Origin: Paenibacillus puerhi
GTDB lineage: Bacteria; Bacillota; Bacilli; Paenibacillales; NBRC-103111
Length of the DNA: 64,000 bases
NCBI RefSeq assembly: GCF_009846885.1
Contig: NZ_WUWM01000031.1
Location: forward strand, 1-64,000
Direction of reading: 5' to 3'
A model generated the notes under the pieces. The model saw only the letters and a list, made by a program, of their open reading frames with translations. It did not search any database and was not told where the DNA came from. The position numbers and the translations under genes are program-made. Positions 7,970-16,087 of this stretch are shown one piece after another (within the stretch, counting starts at the first letter, position 1; each line of letters starts with the position of its first letter).

Positions 7970-8737
7970 CTAGAACTGATATTTATTGATATAGCTTGCG
8001 CTCGCTGATCCGATGCCATATTGGCTTTGCGCCGGTTGGCTGGAATCGGAACGCAGGTAAGAGTCATGGCCCTGCTGGTTACCGCGGTAGTTAGCCGTGT
8101 GGTAAGCTTGCGGGCTTTGGTATTGGTTTTGGGATTGCGAATAGGCATTATTGAACGCTTGTTGCTGGCCAAACCCCGAATTAAAGGAAGAAGCGTACTG
8201 GCTGCTATTCGAGTAAGATCCTGCTCCAATCCCGTATTGGCTTTGCGCCGGCTGGGTGGAGTCGGAGCGCAGATAAGCGTCATGACCCGGCTGATCGCCG
8301 CGATAGTTGGCCGTATGGAACGACTGAGCGCTTTGGTATGGGTTGTTATAAGATTGGTTCGCAGTCACAGCTTGATTATTGATGCCCGATCCGATAAAGG
8401 CATTGCTGCCGGAGAAGCCTGCAGCGCCGATCCCATATTGGCTTTGTGCCGGCTGCGTGGAGTCGGAGCGCAGGTAAGCGTCATGGCCCTGTTGGTCTCC
8501 ACGATAGCTAGCCGTATGGTAAGCTTGCGGGCTTTGGAAGGACTGAGCTAACGAGTAGCTTTGCGGCTGCTGGTTGATGGCCGATGCAAACGAAGGGTTT
8601 GCGCTCGGGTTCAGCGACTGGTTATACTGGGATTGCACATAGCCGACCGGTTGATATCTGCTATCGATCCCGCGATACTGGGATATGCCACCGGAAGCTT
8701 GGTTCTGGAAATTGTTTTGGAATTGATTGTTGTACAT
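7970..8737 (-). CDS. Repetitive Gln/Ser/Tyr/Asn-rich protein with three 36-residue repeats
   Basis: A 255-residue protein with no signal peptide or membrane segment. Three nearly identical 36-residue units (residues 69-104, 136-171 and 208-243) share AYHTANYRGDQQGHDAYLRS followed by DS-TQPAQSQYGIG. The linkers are low-complexity Q, N, S, Y, G and F. There is almost no Lys and no Cys, so the protein resembles prion-like or structural self-assembling proteins. The Shine-Dalgarno TAAGGAGGATTTTGT before ATG 8737 is very strong and a strong terminator follows, so it looks highly expressed from a single-gene unit. I do not recognise the family. A spore-coat or other surface-matrix role is a guess based on composition and on the host being a spore former. 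Confidence 0.85.
   Translation of the reverse strand: MYNNQFQNNFQNQASGGISQYRGIDSRYQPVGYVQSQYNQSLNPSANPSFASAINQQPQSYSLAQSFQSPQAYHTASYRGDQQGHDAYLRSDSTQPAQSQYGIGAAGFSGSNAFIGSGINNQAVTANQSYNNPYQSAQSFHTANYRGDQPGHDAYLRSDSTQPAQSQYGIGAGSYSNSSQYASSFNSGFGQQQAFNNAYSQSQNQYQSPQAYHTANYRGNQQGHDSYLRSDSSQPAQSQYGIGSASASYINKYQF
8009..8116 (-). repeat. 36-codon repeat, copy 3
   Basis: Encodes residues 208-243 of the repetitive protein. It differs from copy 1 at a few residues, including Asp to Asn after YRG and Ala to Ser before YLRSDS. Confidence 0.9.
8225..8332 (-). repeat. 36-codon repeat, copy 2
   Basis: Encodes residues 136-171. The first five residues diverge (SAQSF in place of SPQAY) and the rest is nearly identical to copy 1. 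Confidence 0.9.
8426..8533 (-). repeat. 36-codon repeat, copy 1
   Basis: Encodes residues 69-104, beginning SPQAYHTASYRG and ending AQSQYGIG. Confidence 0.9.
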
Positions 8738-8878
8738 ACAAAATCCTCCTTAGCATTCAATAAGAAGTCTTCCGGCAGTAAGCGCCCTGAGCGTCCGTCC
8801 GAAAGCCTTTCTTAGTGTCTTCAAGGAGGATTTATTTTATTACCGGAACAGGAATAATCTTTTAGAGCGAATAGGCCG

Positions 8879-9535
8879 TCATTCGGAAGTCACCTTGAAT
8901 CGCTTGACCATACCCGCGAGGCGGCTGGCGGCCGCAGCCGGATCGGATTGTCTGGCAATGGCGGATACGACGGCAATTCCATCGGCCCCTGCCTGAAGGA
9001 CGGCCTCTGCGTTTGCGCTCGAAATTCCTCCTATGCCGACAAGCGGCAGATGCGGCCATCTGGATTTCAATTGACCGATCAGCTCGGTACCGATAGGAGC
9101 CCCAGCATCGCCTTTGGTCACCGTGGAATAGATGGCTCCGACCCCCAAATAATCCGCTTTCTGGGATACGGCCCATTCCGCCTCCTCCATGCTGCCGGCG
9201 GATACGCCGATAATCGCATCAGGTCCGAGCAGACGCCGGACTTCGAGAGCCGGGAGATCGTCCTGGCCCACATGCACTCCGTCGGCTTCCAACAGTAAGG
9301 CGAGATCGACGCGGTCGTTCACGATAAAGGCTACCCCATGCTCCCGGCAAGCTTTCCGAATGGCCCCGCCCACTTCCAAAACCTGCCTTAGCGGCGCCGT
9401 CTTCTCACGCAGCTGCAGCATCGTAACGCCTCCGGCTATAGCCGCCTTTGCTATCTCCAAAGCCGACTTTTCTTCATGGGAAGCGATATCCATAACCAAA
9501 TAAAGCGAAAGAGAATGTGACAGCTCTGTTGCCAA
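8879..9535 (-). CDS. thiE: Thiamine-phosphate synthase
   Basis: Joins the pyrimidine pyrophosphate (HMP-PP) and thiazole phosphate moieties to give thiamine phosphate. It is a 218-residue TIM barrel. Recognisable motifs are GVTMLQLREKTA, FIVNDRVDLAL, DGVHVGQDDLPA, IIGVSAGSMEEA, YLGVGAIYSTVTK and VGIGGIS, all with the expected phosphate-binding and diphosphate-binding residues. The TTG start at 9535 follows GGAGGGAAGTAAG and sits one base after the stop of the CoA-binding-protein gene, so the two form an operon. No thi genes or TPP riboswitch are nearby, so the rest of the pathway lies elsewhere. Confidence 0.95.
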   Translation of the reverse strand: MATELSHSLSLYLVMDIASHEEKSALEIAKAAIAGGVTMLQLREKTAPLRQVLEVGGAIRKACREHGVAFIVNDRVDLALLLEADGVHVGQDDLPALEVRRLLGPDAIIGVSAGSMEEAEWAVSQKADYLGVGAIYSTVTKGDAGAPIGTELIGQLKSRWPHLPLVGIGGISSANAEAVLQAGADGIAVVSAIARQSDPAAAASRLAGMVKRFKVTSE

Positions 9536-9536
9536 C

Positions 9537-9965
9537 TTACTTCCCTCCAGGCAGCAGGATGGAATCCTCGACCTTGATGCAGCGGTCCATAATGACTTCT
9601 AGCCCGCCTTCCTCGGCGATCCTGGCAGCCTCTTCGTTCGCTATGCCAAGCTGCAGCCAGAACACCTTGGCGCCGATAGCCACCGATTCCTCGGCGACAG
9701 GCACCACTTGGTCGCTCCGCCGGAAGACATTCACGATATCGACCTTTTCCGGTATATCCTTCAGGCTTGCATAGCAGGTCTCGCCAAGGATCGTGCCGGA
9801 TACCATCGGATTAACGGGGATGATCCGGTAGCCCTTCTGCTGCATGGCTTCGGCAACCATGTAAGAGACGCGGTCGGGCTTGTCCGACAAGCCGACAACC
9901 GCAATATGATGAGCATCCGTTAAGATTTGCTTGATTCTTTCCCGAGATGGATTTTCAAACGCCAT
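9537..9965 (-). CDS. CoA-binding domain protein (YccU-like)
   Basis: A 142-residue single-domain protein of the CoA-binding Rossmann type. IAVVGLSDKPDRVSYMVAEA forms the nucleotide-binding loop, GYRIIPVNP the second strand, and IVNVFRRSDQV plus KVFWLQLGI are typical of the YccU group. The usual DRC motif appears as IMDRCIKVED near the C-terminus. The physiological role of the family is not settled. It is cotranscribed with thiE (1-bp gap). The start is ATG at 9965, about 9 nt after AAGGAGTGAA. Confidence 0.9.
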   Translation of the reverse strand: MAFENPSRERIKQILTDAHHIAVVGLSDKPDRVSYMVAEAMQQKGYRIIPVNPMVSGTILGETCYASLKDIPEKVDIVNVFRRSDQVVPVAEESVAIGAKVFWLQLGIANEEAARIAEEGGLEVIMDRCIKVEDSILLPGGK

Positions 9966-10003
9966 GTTTGGTTCACTCCTTTATCAGAGGATTATTTCCG
10001 TCC

Positions 10004-10858
10004 TTAAATGTTCGTATAGCTAATCGCCTGCCGCCCCATTGCTTTCCAGGTAGCGATAAACTGCTCTTTATTAATCTTTTGCTGACGGCTTCCAGGCAGC
10101 GGATCGTTCACATACACATTTTCCTCATCAAAGCCGACAAGCAAAACGGCATGCTCCATAAATGTCGTCTGGATCGGGCCCAGAGACGTATCCCAAACGA
10201 CCCATTTCTTCGGTACCTTATAGTCGATCGTCGTCCAAACAACAGATGGAATACCGTCGCGCAGCTGATCCTCCAGTCTTTCAAAGGGCTCCCGGGTCAA
10301 GTCTATGGCCGTCGGAATATGATCCTTCAGCTGCTCGAACAGCGCCGTATGATAGATGCCGAAGCCCTTGGCTTTCCCTGTCGGCTCACCGACAAATCCG
10401 ATATTGGGGTTCCCCCAGTATGCGATCGAGCCATCCTTATTGTACCGGATCGGCGTCGTATCCCGCTTCATCTCGGCAGCAAGCTCCATCTTAGTCTTAT
10501 CGATGCCCCGGAATTTAAGCAGCATCGTCAGACTCGTCACTTCGCAGCCTGAGGGCAGCTCGGGCAGCTGTCGGACAGCGGGCGCATCCAGCATGACGCT
10601 GGCCGCTTTAGGCTTCGGCTGCTCGATCGCGGCTGCAGGGGTAGTGGGAGCGTCCTCGGAAGCCTTGACGTCCGCAGCGGTCCGTGCAGATGCGGGGAGG
10701 ATATCCGCTTCGAAAGCGTGGACAGCCGGACGCATCCAGTCGTCTTGTCCGGTAATTTTAGCATACAGCAGGACTGCAAAAACACTGCTGGCAAACAGCA
10801 GACCGCCGATTAGGAAGAACCCGAGCGTGACCTTGATGCCTTTCCAAAGAATGGTCAC
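10004..10858 (-). CDS. Membrane-anchored C39-like peptidase family protein
   Basis: The protein has one N-terminal membrane helix (GIKVTLGFFLIGGLLFASSV), a Pro/Ala-rich linker, and a papain-like C39-type domain. The likely catalytic Cys is in LPSGCEVTSLTMLL, the His in TFMEHAVLLVGF and the Asp in YVNDPL. Orientation suggests the protease faces outside. Proteins like this are common in Bacillales and their substrates are unknown. I prefer the second GTG (10858) because AAAGGCGG stands 8 nt before it; the GTG at 10867 overlaps that Shine-Dalgarno. There is no bacteriocin or ABC exporter next to it, so a leader-peptidase role is not indicated. Confidence 0.87.
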   Translation of the reverse strand: MTILWKGIKVTLGFFLIGGLLFASSVFAVLLYAKITGQDDWMRPAVHAFEADILPASARTAADVKASEDAPTTPAAAIEQPKPKAASVMLDAPAVRQLPELPSGCEVTSLTMLLKFRGIDKTKMELAAEMKRDTTPIRYNKDGSIAYWGNPNIGFVGEPTGKAKGFGIYHTALFEQLKDHIPTAIDLTREPFERLEDQLRDGIPSVVWTTIDYKVPKKWVVWDTSLGPIQTTFMEHAVLLVGFDEENVYVNDPLPGSRQQKINKEQFIATWKAMGRQAISYTNI

Positions 10859-10957
10859 GTACCTCACCGCCTTTGTTACATACTGAATGAAACGTCTGGT
10901 TGTCAGGAAAACGCAGCATCACGGCTTTCGTCCGCTCAAGCCGAGCGACAAGGCGAC

Positions 10958-12253
10958 TTAGTCCTCGACCAATTCGATCTGTGCGCCGAGCGACAGCAGG
11001 TGGTCAAAATATTGAGGATACGACTTGGCTACATGATGGGCATCGTTAATGATGAGCCCCTTTTCCGAGCGAAGCCCTACTACGGTTAACGCCATGATGA
11101 CGCGATGATCGAAATGAGCGTTGATCTCCACCCCGCCGGTAACGCCTTGAGGACGCCCATGGACGATGATCTCGCTCTGGCGCTCCTCGACATCCGCGCC
11201 CGCTTTGCGCAGCTCGGCCAAATAATCGGTAATACGATCGCATTCTTTGTATCGCAGGTTCTCCACATTATAGAAGCGGGACGTACCTTCGGCAAACACG
11301 GCCGCAGCGACCATTGCCAGCACGCCGTCGGTAAAGTGGTCGCCGTCGAACTCGCCTGCCTTCAACGTCTGATTGCCCTGCACATGAACAATATCATTCT
11401 CATGCGTCAGGTTAACTCCCATCTCGCGGAGTACATCCACAACCGCACGCTCACCCTGTCTGCTTTGCTCGGCCAGTCTCAGCACCCGTACATCCGAGTG
11501 CGTGACGGCGGCTGCAGCCAGTATGGCCGCCGAGCCCGGATAATCGCCTTGTACCGTATAGCTTTGCGGCTTGTACTTCTGACGCCCCGGAATCCGATAG
11601 GACATCAGATCCTCGGATGCCTCGATCTGAATGCCGGCTTGGGCGATAACCTCAAGCGTCTGACCAACGATAATTTTCGATTTCAAATCATGCAGCACCG
11701 TAATCTCGGTGTCTTCTTCCAGCAAAGGCGCCACAAATAATAGCGAGCTCAGGAACTGGGAGCTAATGTTGCCCGATACCGTAAGCTTGCCCCCGCGCGG
11801 GTGACCGCCGCGGATCGTAATCGGCAGCTTGCCCTCGCGATGGTCCACCTCCACCCCCATCTGACGAAGCGAATCGATCAGATCGTCATGCGGGCGTTTG
11901 CCGAGCGAATCCGGGTAAGTGTTTACGAACGTCACTTCCGGCAGAAAGGCGGCAACAGACATCAGAAACCGCAGCACGGCGCCGGCATTGCCAACGTTCA
12001 GCTCGCTGACAGGCTTGGGATGGCTGCCGAAGCCGCGAATCGTCATCTTCTCATCATCCTCTTCGAGGATAGCGCCCAGGTCGCGAATACAGCGTCTCAT
12101 GGCGTCGCTATCTTCGCTATGCGCCGGATAATGGACGGTGCTGGTACCATCGGCCAAAGCGCCGATGAGCAAGTAGCGGGTCGTATAATTTTTCGAGGAT
12201 AATGCGTTAATTGTGCCTTCCAATCGAGGCGTCGGTTTGACGATGGCTTTCAT
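10958..12253 (-). CDS. aroA: 3-phosphoshikimate 1-carboxyvinyltransferase (EPSP synthase), divergent type
   Basis: Transfers enolpyruvyl from PEP to shikimate-3-phosphate in the aromatic pathway. A 431-residue protein of normal length with the inside-out barrel signature GDYPGSAAILAAAAV, RYKECDRI and DHRVIMALTVVG. The substrate loops are unusual: the N-terminal lysine loop reads SSKNYTTRYL where most family members have SKSxTNR or DKSISHR, and the PEP loop reads VGNAGAVLRFL instead of LGNAGTAMRPL. Lys21 and Arg26 are kept. The start ATG at 12253 follows GAAGGAGCG. It is followed by the C39-like gene and preceded by crcB genes, not by other aro genes; aroK is 1.3 kb away. Confidence 0.92.
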   Translation of the reverse strand: MKAIVKPTPRLEGTINALSSKNYTTRYLLIGALADGTSTVHYPAHSEDSDAMRRCIRDLGAILEEDDEKMTIRGFGSHPKPVSELNVGNAGAVLRFLMSVAAFLPEVTFVNTYPDSLGKRPHDDLIDSLRQMGVEVDHREGKLPITIRGGHPRGGKLTVSGNISSQFLSSLLFVAPLLEEDTEITVLHDLKSKIIVGQTLEVIAQAGIQIEASEDLMSYRIPGRQKYKPQSYTVQGDYPGSAAILAAAAVTHSDVRVLRLAEQSRQGERAVVDVLREMGVNLTHENDIVHVQGNQTLKAGEFDGDHFTDGVLAMVAAAVFAEGTSRFYNVENLRYKECDRITDYLAELRKAGADVEERQSEIIVHGRPQGVTGGVEINAHFDHRVIMALTVVGLRSEKGLIINDAHHVAKSYPQYFDHLLSLGAQIELVED

Positions 12254-12306
12254 CCGTATGTATTCGCTCCTTCACTTGTGATCCTTATAGTCAAATCGTT
12301 ACAGCC

Positions 12307-12675
12307 TTACAGCGCATATCCCGCCGCAGCCAAAAGCAGGCCCAAGATATACGATAGACCTATATACAGCCAGGCACTTCGGGCCCTGCCTTCCCTATAT
12401 AGCGCATCGCACTCCAGCTTCAATGTCGAGAAGGTTGTGAAAGCGCCCAGGAATCCCGTGCCGAGGAGCAGTGCAGCTCCTTGAGCGGGAGCCTGTCCCC
12501 ACAGCAGGCCGATCAGAAAACAACCCAGAACATTGACCGTCAATGTTCCGTAGGGAATTCGCATCGAAGGAAAGCGGGAAGAGATAGCACGGCTAACGGC
12601 ATATCTGGCGATCGCTCCGGAAAACCCGCCGGCGGCTACCCACATCATCTGGGTCATGATCATATTCGACATCAT
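12307..12675 (-). CDS. crcB: Fluoride channel subunit CrcB/FluC (second of pair)
   Basis: A 122-residue, four-helix membrane protein that exports fluoride as a dual-topology dimer. Motifs: GGFSGAIARYAVSR at the N-terminus, YGTLTVNVLGCFLIGLLWG with the pore Asn, and GFLGAFTTFSTLKLE with the Phe-box residues. The start ATG overlaps the stop of the upstream crcB (ATGATG), so translation is coupled. Tandem unequal crcB genes usually encode antiparallel heterodimers in Firmicutes. Confidence 0.93.
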   Translation of the reverse strand: MMSNMIMTQMMWVAAGGFSGAIARYAVSRAISSRFPSMRIPYGTLTVNVLGCFLIGLLWGQAPAQGAALLLGTGFLGAFTTFSTLKLECDALYREGRARSAWLYIGLSYILGLLLAAAGYAL

Positions 12676-13058
12676 CCGGCAGTTCCCTTCCTGCTCAACC
12701 TAAAAATCATCTCGCGCCCTAGCCGAACGAATAAAAGCCCTCCGCCTGCGCTGGCCAGTACGTACAAAAAAGCATGAAGCCACAGCCGGCCCGTAACATA
12801 CTGCAGCAGTTCCCAGCTGAGCGTAGAAAAAGTCGTAAACGATCCGATCAGCCCCGTCGTCAGCGCCGCCTTCAGCTTCGGATGTCGCGCAACCCGGTCG
12901 GAATAAGCAAGCCAACCGAGAATGAAGCATCCCAGCCAGTTCGTTAACAGTGTACCCCAAGGTAACAAAGCAGCTTCGCCGCCGTTCAACAGCATGGACA
13001 AGCCAAGGCGCGCCAAGGCGCCGACGGCACCGGCAATCCCGATATACAACCAAGTCAC
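12672..13058 (-). CDS. crcB: Fluoride channel subunit CrcB/FluC (first of pair)
   Basis: A 128-residue paralogue of the next gene. Motifs: GAVGALARLGLSML, WGTLLTNWLGCFILGWLAY and TGLIGSFTTFSTLSWEL. The charge distribution differs from the partner, with an Arg/Lys-rich C-terminal tail (RLSRKG), as expected for opposite membrane orientation. The GTG start at 13058 follows GGGAGGGAGACAG. I looked for a fluoride (crcB) riboswitch in 13059-13190 and did not find its conserved pseudoknot sequences. Confidence 0.93.
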   Translation of the reverse strand: MTWLYIGIAGAVGALARLGLSMLLNGGEAALLPWGTLLTNWLGCFILGWLAYSDRVARHPKLKAALTTGLIGSFTTFSTLSWELLQYVTGRLWLHAFLYVLASAGGGLLFVRLGREMIFRLSRKGTAG

Positions 13059-13112
13059 AGTCTGTCTCCCTCCCTAGATGAAATACAGGGTCGCCTGCAA
13101 GCTCGAACCGGT

Positions 13113-13142
13113 TTGACAGGATTTCCCGATCCTAGGTATGAT
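13113..13142 (+). promoter_or_regulatory. Promoter of the rhodanese gene (TTGACA-18-TATGAT)
   Basis: -35 TTGACA at 13113-13118, an 18-bp spacer and -10 TATGAT at 13137-13142, about 50 bp before the start codon. Confidence 0.75.
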
Positions 13143-13194
13143 GAGGACAATCGGCTGCCGGGGCAGCCGTTCAGACTAAGGAGGCGTTTCACCT

Positions 13195-13497
13195 ATGCTC
13201 ACCATTACTCCGGCCGAAGTTCGGCAACGATTAGCGGAGGGAGAAAAGCTCGATATCGTCGATGTCCGCGAAGACGAAGAGGTCGCTCAGGGAATCCTGC
13301 CCGGAGCCATCCATATTCCGCTCATGCAGCTGCCGGAGCGCTTATCGGAGGTACCGCAGAACGGGGAGACAATCCTGGTCTGCCGAAGCGGCAACCGTAG
13401 CGGACGCGCACTGGATTATCTGCAGTCCCAGGGCTTGGCGAATCTGAAAAACATGACAGGGGGCATGCTGGAGTGGGAGCAGCTGGAGCAAGCTTGA
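13195..13497 (+). CDS. Single-domain rhodanese-like sulfurtransferase
   Basis: A 100-residue cytosolic rhodanese domain. DIVDVREDEEVAQGILPGAIHIPL is split as DIVDVREDEE and GILPGAIHIPL, and the active-site loop CRSGNRSG holds the persulfide-forming Cys. It probably carries sulfane sulfur in thiol or sulfide metabolism, but the partner is unknown. It is a single gene with its own promoter, Shine-Dalgarno AAGGAGG at 13179-13185, and is convergent with aroK. A 7-bp gap separates the two stops. Confidence 0.93.
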   Translation: MLTITPAEVRQRLAEGEKLDIVDVREDEEVAQGILPGAIHIPLMQLPERLSEVPQNGETILVCRSGNRSGRALDYLQSQGLANLKNMTGGMLEWEQLEQA

Positions 13498-13504
13498 TCC
13501 CTTG

Positions 13505-14023
13505 CTAGGTAGCCTGAAGCTGCATCCACGCGCGGCAAATCTCGTCGGCGATGTCTTCGACGCTCCGCCCATCGGTCTCTACATATAGATCGGCAAAGTC
13601 ATAAGCATGCTTGCGGCTTTCCATGATTGTTCGTACGCGCTCTTCGAGATCTCCCTGAAGCAGCGGACGGCTTCGATCCTCGCTGACGCGCCGGATAATC
13701 GTATCCGCGCCGGCCGCAAGCGCGACGACGAAGCCGCCGGCCTTCATGGCGGACCTGTTGGCTTCAGCCAGTACGGCTCCGCCTCCAGTGGCTACCACTT
13801 GATCGAAACGCTCCATAATAGCAGCTACCGCTGCCGACTCCGCCTCCCGGAAAAACGGCTCCCCGTGCCGGGCAAACATCTCCTTGATCGTCATTCCCTG
13901 ATTCTCTTCGACGGCCGAATCCGAATCGACGAATGAAAAACGCAGACGGCGAGCCAGTTCAACGCCTACGGTCGACTTCCCCGTTCCCATCATGCCTATT
14001 AATACTAGATTGCGTTTAGCCAA
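13505..14023 (-). CDS. aroK: Shikimate kinase
   Basis: Phosphorylates shikimate at O3 with ATP, one step before AroA. A 172-residue P-loop kinase: Walker A GMMGTGKSTVG, DSDSAVEE shikimate/Mg site, FFREAE with the conserved Arg, GGGAVL and the lid Arg in SRPLLQGD. The TTG start at 14023 follows AGAGGTG. It is a monocistronic unit on the minus strand, convergent with the rhodanese gene. Confidence 0.95.
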   Translation of the reverse strand: MAKRNLVLIGMMGTGKSTVGVELARRLRFSFVDSDSAVEENQGMTIKEMFARHGEPFFREAESAAVAAIMERFDQVVATGGGAVLAEANRSAMKAGGFVVALAAGADTIIRRVSEDRSRPLLQGDLEERVRTIMESRKHAYDFADLYVETDGRSVEDIADEICRAWMQLQAT

Positions 14024-14196
14024 TGAAAAACACCTCTGGACTTCATCTCTGACTTATCCCCACTCATTCTATCACAGCTCGGTCTCAGCTTGCCAAATAT
14101 GAATAGAAAGTTTAATAAAAACATATGATGGAGTGAATAAATCCCAGCCAGAACAGTCAAGCTGATAAAGCCTAACTCTAGAAGGGAGACATATCT

Positions 14197-14541
14197 ATGC
14201 CGCAAAGCGCTTTGCCACACAAGCAGGCTACGGCCTCCGATCTGACCGGGATGAAGCTCGACCAAATCATGGATCCGACCCGTCCGCTATGCAAAGAGGA
14301 AGTGGTTTGGATGCTGGAATATATCAAAAAAAAGGTGGCTGAGGAAGATCCAAATTTAATGGACCTTTCCCAGCCACGTCTGCTTCAAAATTTCCGTTAT
14401 TTCGCCGAGATTGCGCTCATGCTGATCCAGCGCCGCAACGGCTTCGACCAAGAGGCCGACCGGCTGAAAAGCTGGCTGAAGGAAGCCACTTACGGCCTCC
14501 ATCAGCCCCAGCCCGGGCGAGGTCCCCGGATCCGCTCTTAG
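14197..14541 (+). CDS. Hypothetical protein, 114 residues
   Basis: Starts at ATG 14197 with a good Shine-Dalgarno (AGAAGGGAG). The middle is helical ([20 protein letters not shown] and [14 protein letters not shown]), followed by a basic, Pro-rich tail. There is no signal peptide, membrane helix or Cys. It is convergent with gnd and its stop overlaps the gnd stop by 4 bp. I do not recognise the family. The codon pattern and ribosome-binding site support a real gene. Confidence 0.7.
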   Translation: MPQSALPHKQATASDLTGMKLDQIMDPTRPLCKEEVVWMLEYIKKKVAEEDPNLMDLSQPRLLQNFRYFAEIALMLIQRRNGFDQEADRLKSWLKEATYGLHQPQPGRGPRIRS

Positions 14542-15953
14542 TCTTCCTGAATCCACTGATAGTGGAAAGTTCCCTCTTTGTCCAGACGCTTGAACGTATG
14601 GGCGCCGAAGTAGTCGCGCTGAGCTTGAAGCAGGTTAGCCGGCAGACGCTCAGTGCGGTAGCTGTCGTAGTAAGCCAGAGCCGAAGCGAACGCCGGAACC
14701 GGAATACCGCTCGAAATAGCAGTCGAAACGACCGATCTCCATGCATCCTGATAGCCTGTAATGATATTTTTGAAGTATTCATCCAGCAGCAGGTTGCGGA
14801 GCTCAGGGTTACGGTCGTAAGCATCCTTGATATTTTGCAGGAAGCGGGCACGAATGATGCAGCCGCCGCGGAAAATCATGGCGATGCTGCCGTAATCCAG
14901 ATCCCAGCCATACTCTTCGCTTGCCGCTCTCATCTGAGCGAAGCCTTGAGCATACGAGCAGATTTTGCTGGCATACAGCGCTTTGCGAACGGATTCGATG
15001 AAAGCCGCGCGATCGCCATCGAATGGCTTGGCTTGCGGTCCGCTAAGCACCTTGCTGGCTGCTACACGCTCTTCCTTCATTGCGGAAAGGAAGCGGGAGA
15101 AGACAGACTCTGTGATGATGGACAACGGCACGCCCAGATCGAGCGAGCTTTGGCTTGTCCATTTACCCGTGCCCTTCTGGCCGGCGGAGTCAAGAATCAC
15201 GTCGACCATCGGCTTGCCGGTTTCTTCATCATACTTGGTGAAGATATCGGTTGTGATCTCGATCAGGTAGCTGTCGAGCTCGCCGCGGTTCCAGTCCGCG
15301 AAGATCTCATGCAGCTCCTTCGTGTCGACGCCGAGCACATCCTTCAATAACTGGTAAGCTTCGCAGATCAGCTGCATGTCGCCGTACTCGATACCGTTGT
15401 GTACCATTTTTACGTAGTGGCCCGCACCGTCCGGACCGATATATGTGCAGCAGGCATCGTCGCCGACTTTGGCAGAGATCGCCGTCAGGATCGGAGCCAC
15501 GAGCTCGTATGCATCCTTCTGACCGCCCGGCATAATGGAAGGACCCTTGAGCGCGCCTTCTTCGCCGCCCGATACGCCCGTACCGATAAAGCGGATGCCG
15601 TGCGATTCCAGCTCTTTGTTGCGGCGCTGCGTATCCGGGAAGTATGCATTGCCTCCGTCAATGATGATATCGCCCTTATCCAGATGCGGAACGAGCTGGT
15701 TGATCGTATCATCTGTAGCGAAGCCAGCTTGGACCATAATCAGGATCTTGCGCGGCACTTCCAGCGACGCTACAAATTCCTCGATGCTGTATGTACCGAC
15801 AAGCTTCTTGCCTTTGGCTTCTTCCAGAAGAACATCCGTTTTCTCGCGGGAACGGTTGAACACGGACACGGTAAAGCCGCGGCTTTCGATATTAAGAGCC
15901 AGGTTTTTCCCCATGACCGCCAGACCGATGACGCCGATTTGCTGTTTGGACAT
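14538..15953 (-). CDS. gndA: 6-phosphogluconate dehydrogenase, decarboxylating
   Basis: Oxidises 6-phosphogluconate to ribulose-5-phosphate with CO2 release. A 471-residue protein with an N-terminal Rossmann fold ([16 protein letters not shown]). The NRSREKT loop after beta-2 indicates NADP+ preference. [18 protein letters not shown] and the catalytic [19 protein letters not shown] (Lys and Glu) are intact, as is GTGKWTSQ. The start ATG at 15953 follows GGAAGGAAGAG. The 134-bp gap to the sugar-acid operon suggests separate transcription, although its substrate is the product of the gluconokinase encoded at 16876. Confidence 0.97.
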   Translation of the reverse strand: MSKQQIGVIGLAVMGKNLALNIESRGFTVSVFNRSREKTDVLLEEAKGKKLVGTYSIEEFVASLEVPRKILIMVQAGFATDDTINQLVPHLDKGDIIIDGGNAYFPDTQRRNKELESHGIRFIGTGVSGGEEGALKGPSIMPGGQKDAYELVAPILTAISAKVGDDACCTYIGPDGAGHYVKMVHNGIEYGDMQLICEAYQLLKDVLGVDTKELHEIFADWNRGELDSYLIEITTDIFTKYDEETGKPMVDVILDSAGQKGTGKWTSQSSLDLGVPLSIITESVFSRFLSAMKEERVAASKVLSGPQAKPFDGDRAAFIESVRKALYASKICSYAQGFAQMRAASEEYGWDLDYGSIAMIFRGGCIIRARFLQNIKDAYDRNPELRNLLLDEYFKNIITGYQDAWRSVVSTAISSGIPVPAFASALAYYDSYRTERLPANLLQAQRDYFGAHTFKRLDKEGTFHYQWIQED

Positions 15954-16087
15954 ATGGTTTTCTCTTCCTTCCTTATACTTCCATATTTATTTACCCCTAT
16001 GCGCCCACGCTTTGCAGCTTAAAAGTCGCATAGAACTACTCAAGAAACCATTATCAGACATTCTCAATTCAATTTCAAGACCTCATC

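Noticed and set aside
8819..8871. Plus-strand AAGGAGGATTT followed by a few codons
   Set aside because: A perfect Shine-Dalgarno, but the following frame begins with ATT and ends after about eight codons; it may be only chance similarity to the oppositely oriented Shine-Dalgarno of the repetitive gene.
13059..13190. Fluoride riboswitch before the crcB pair
   Set aside because: The conserved pseudoknot elements were not found; part of the region is instead the promoter of the rhodanese gene on the other strand.
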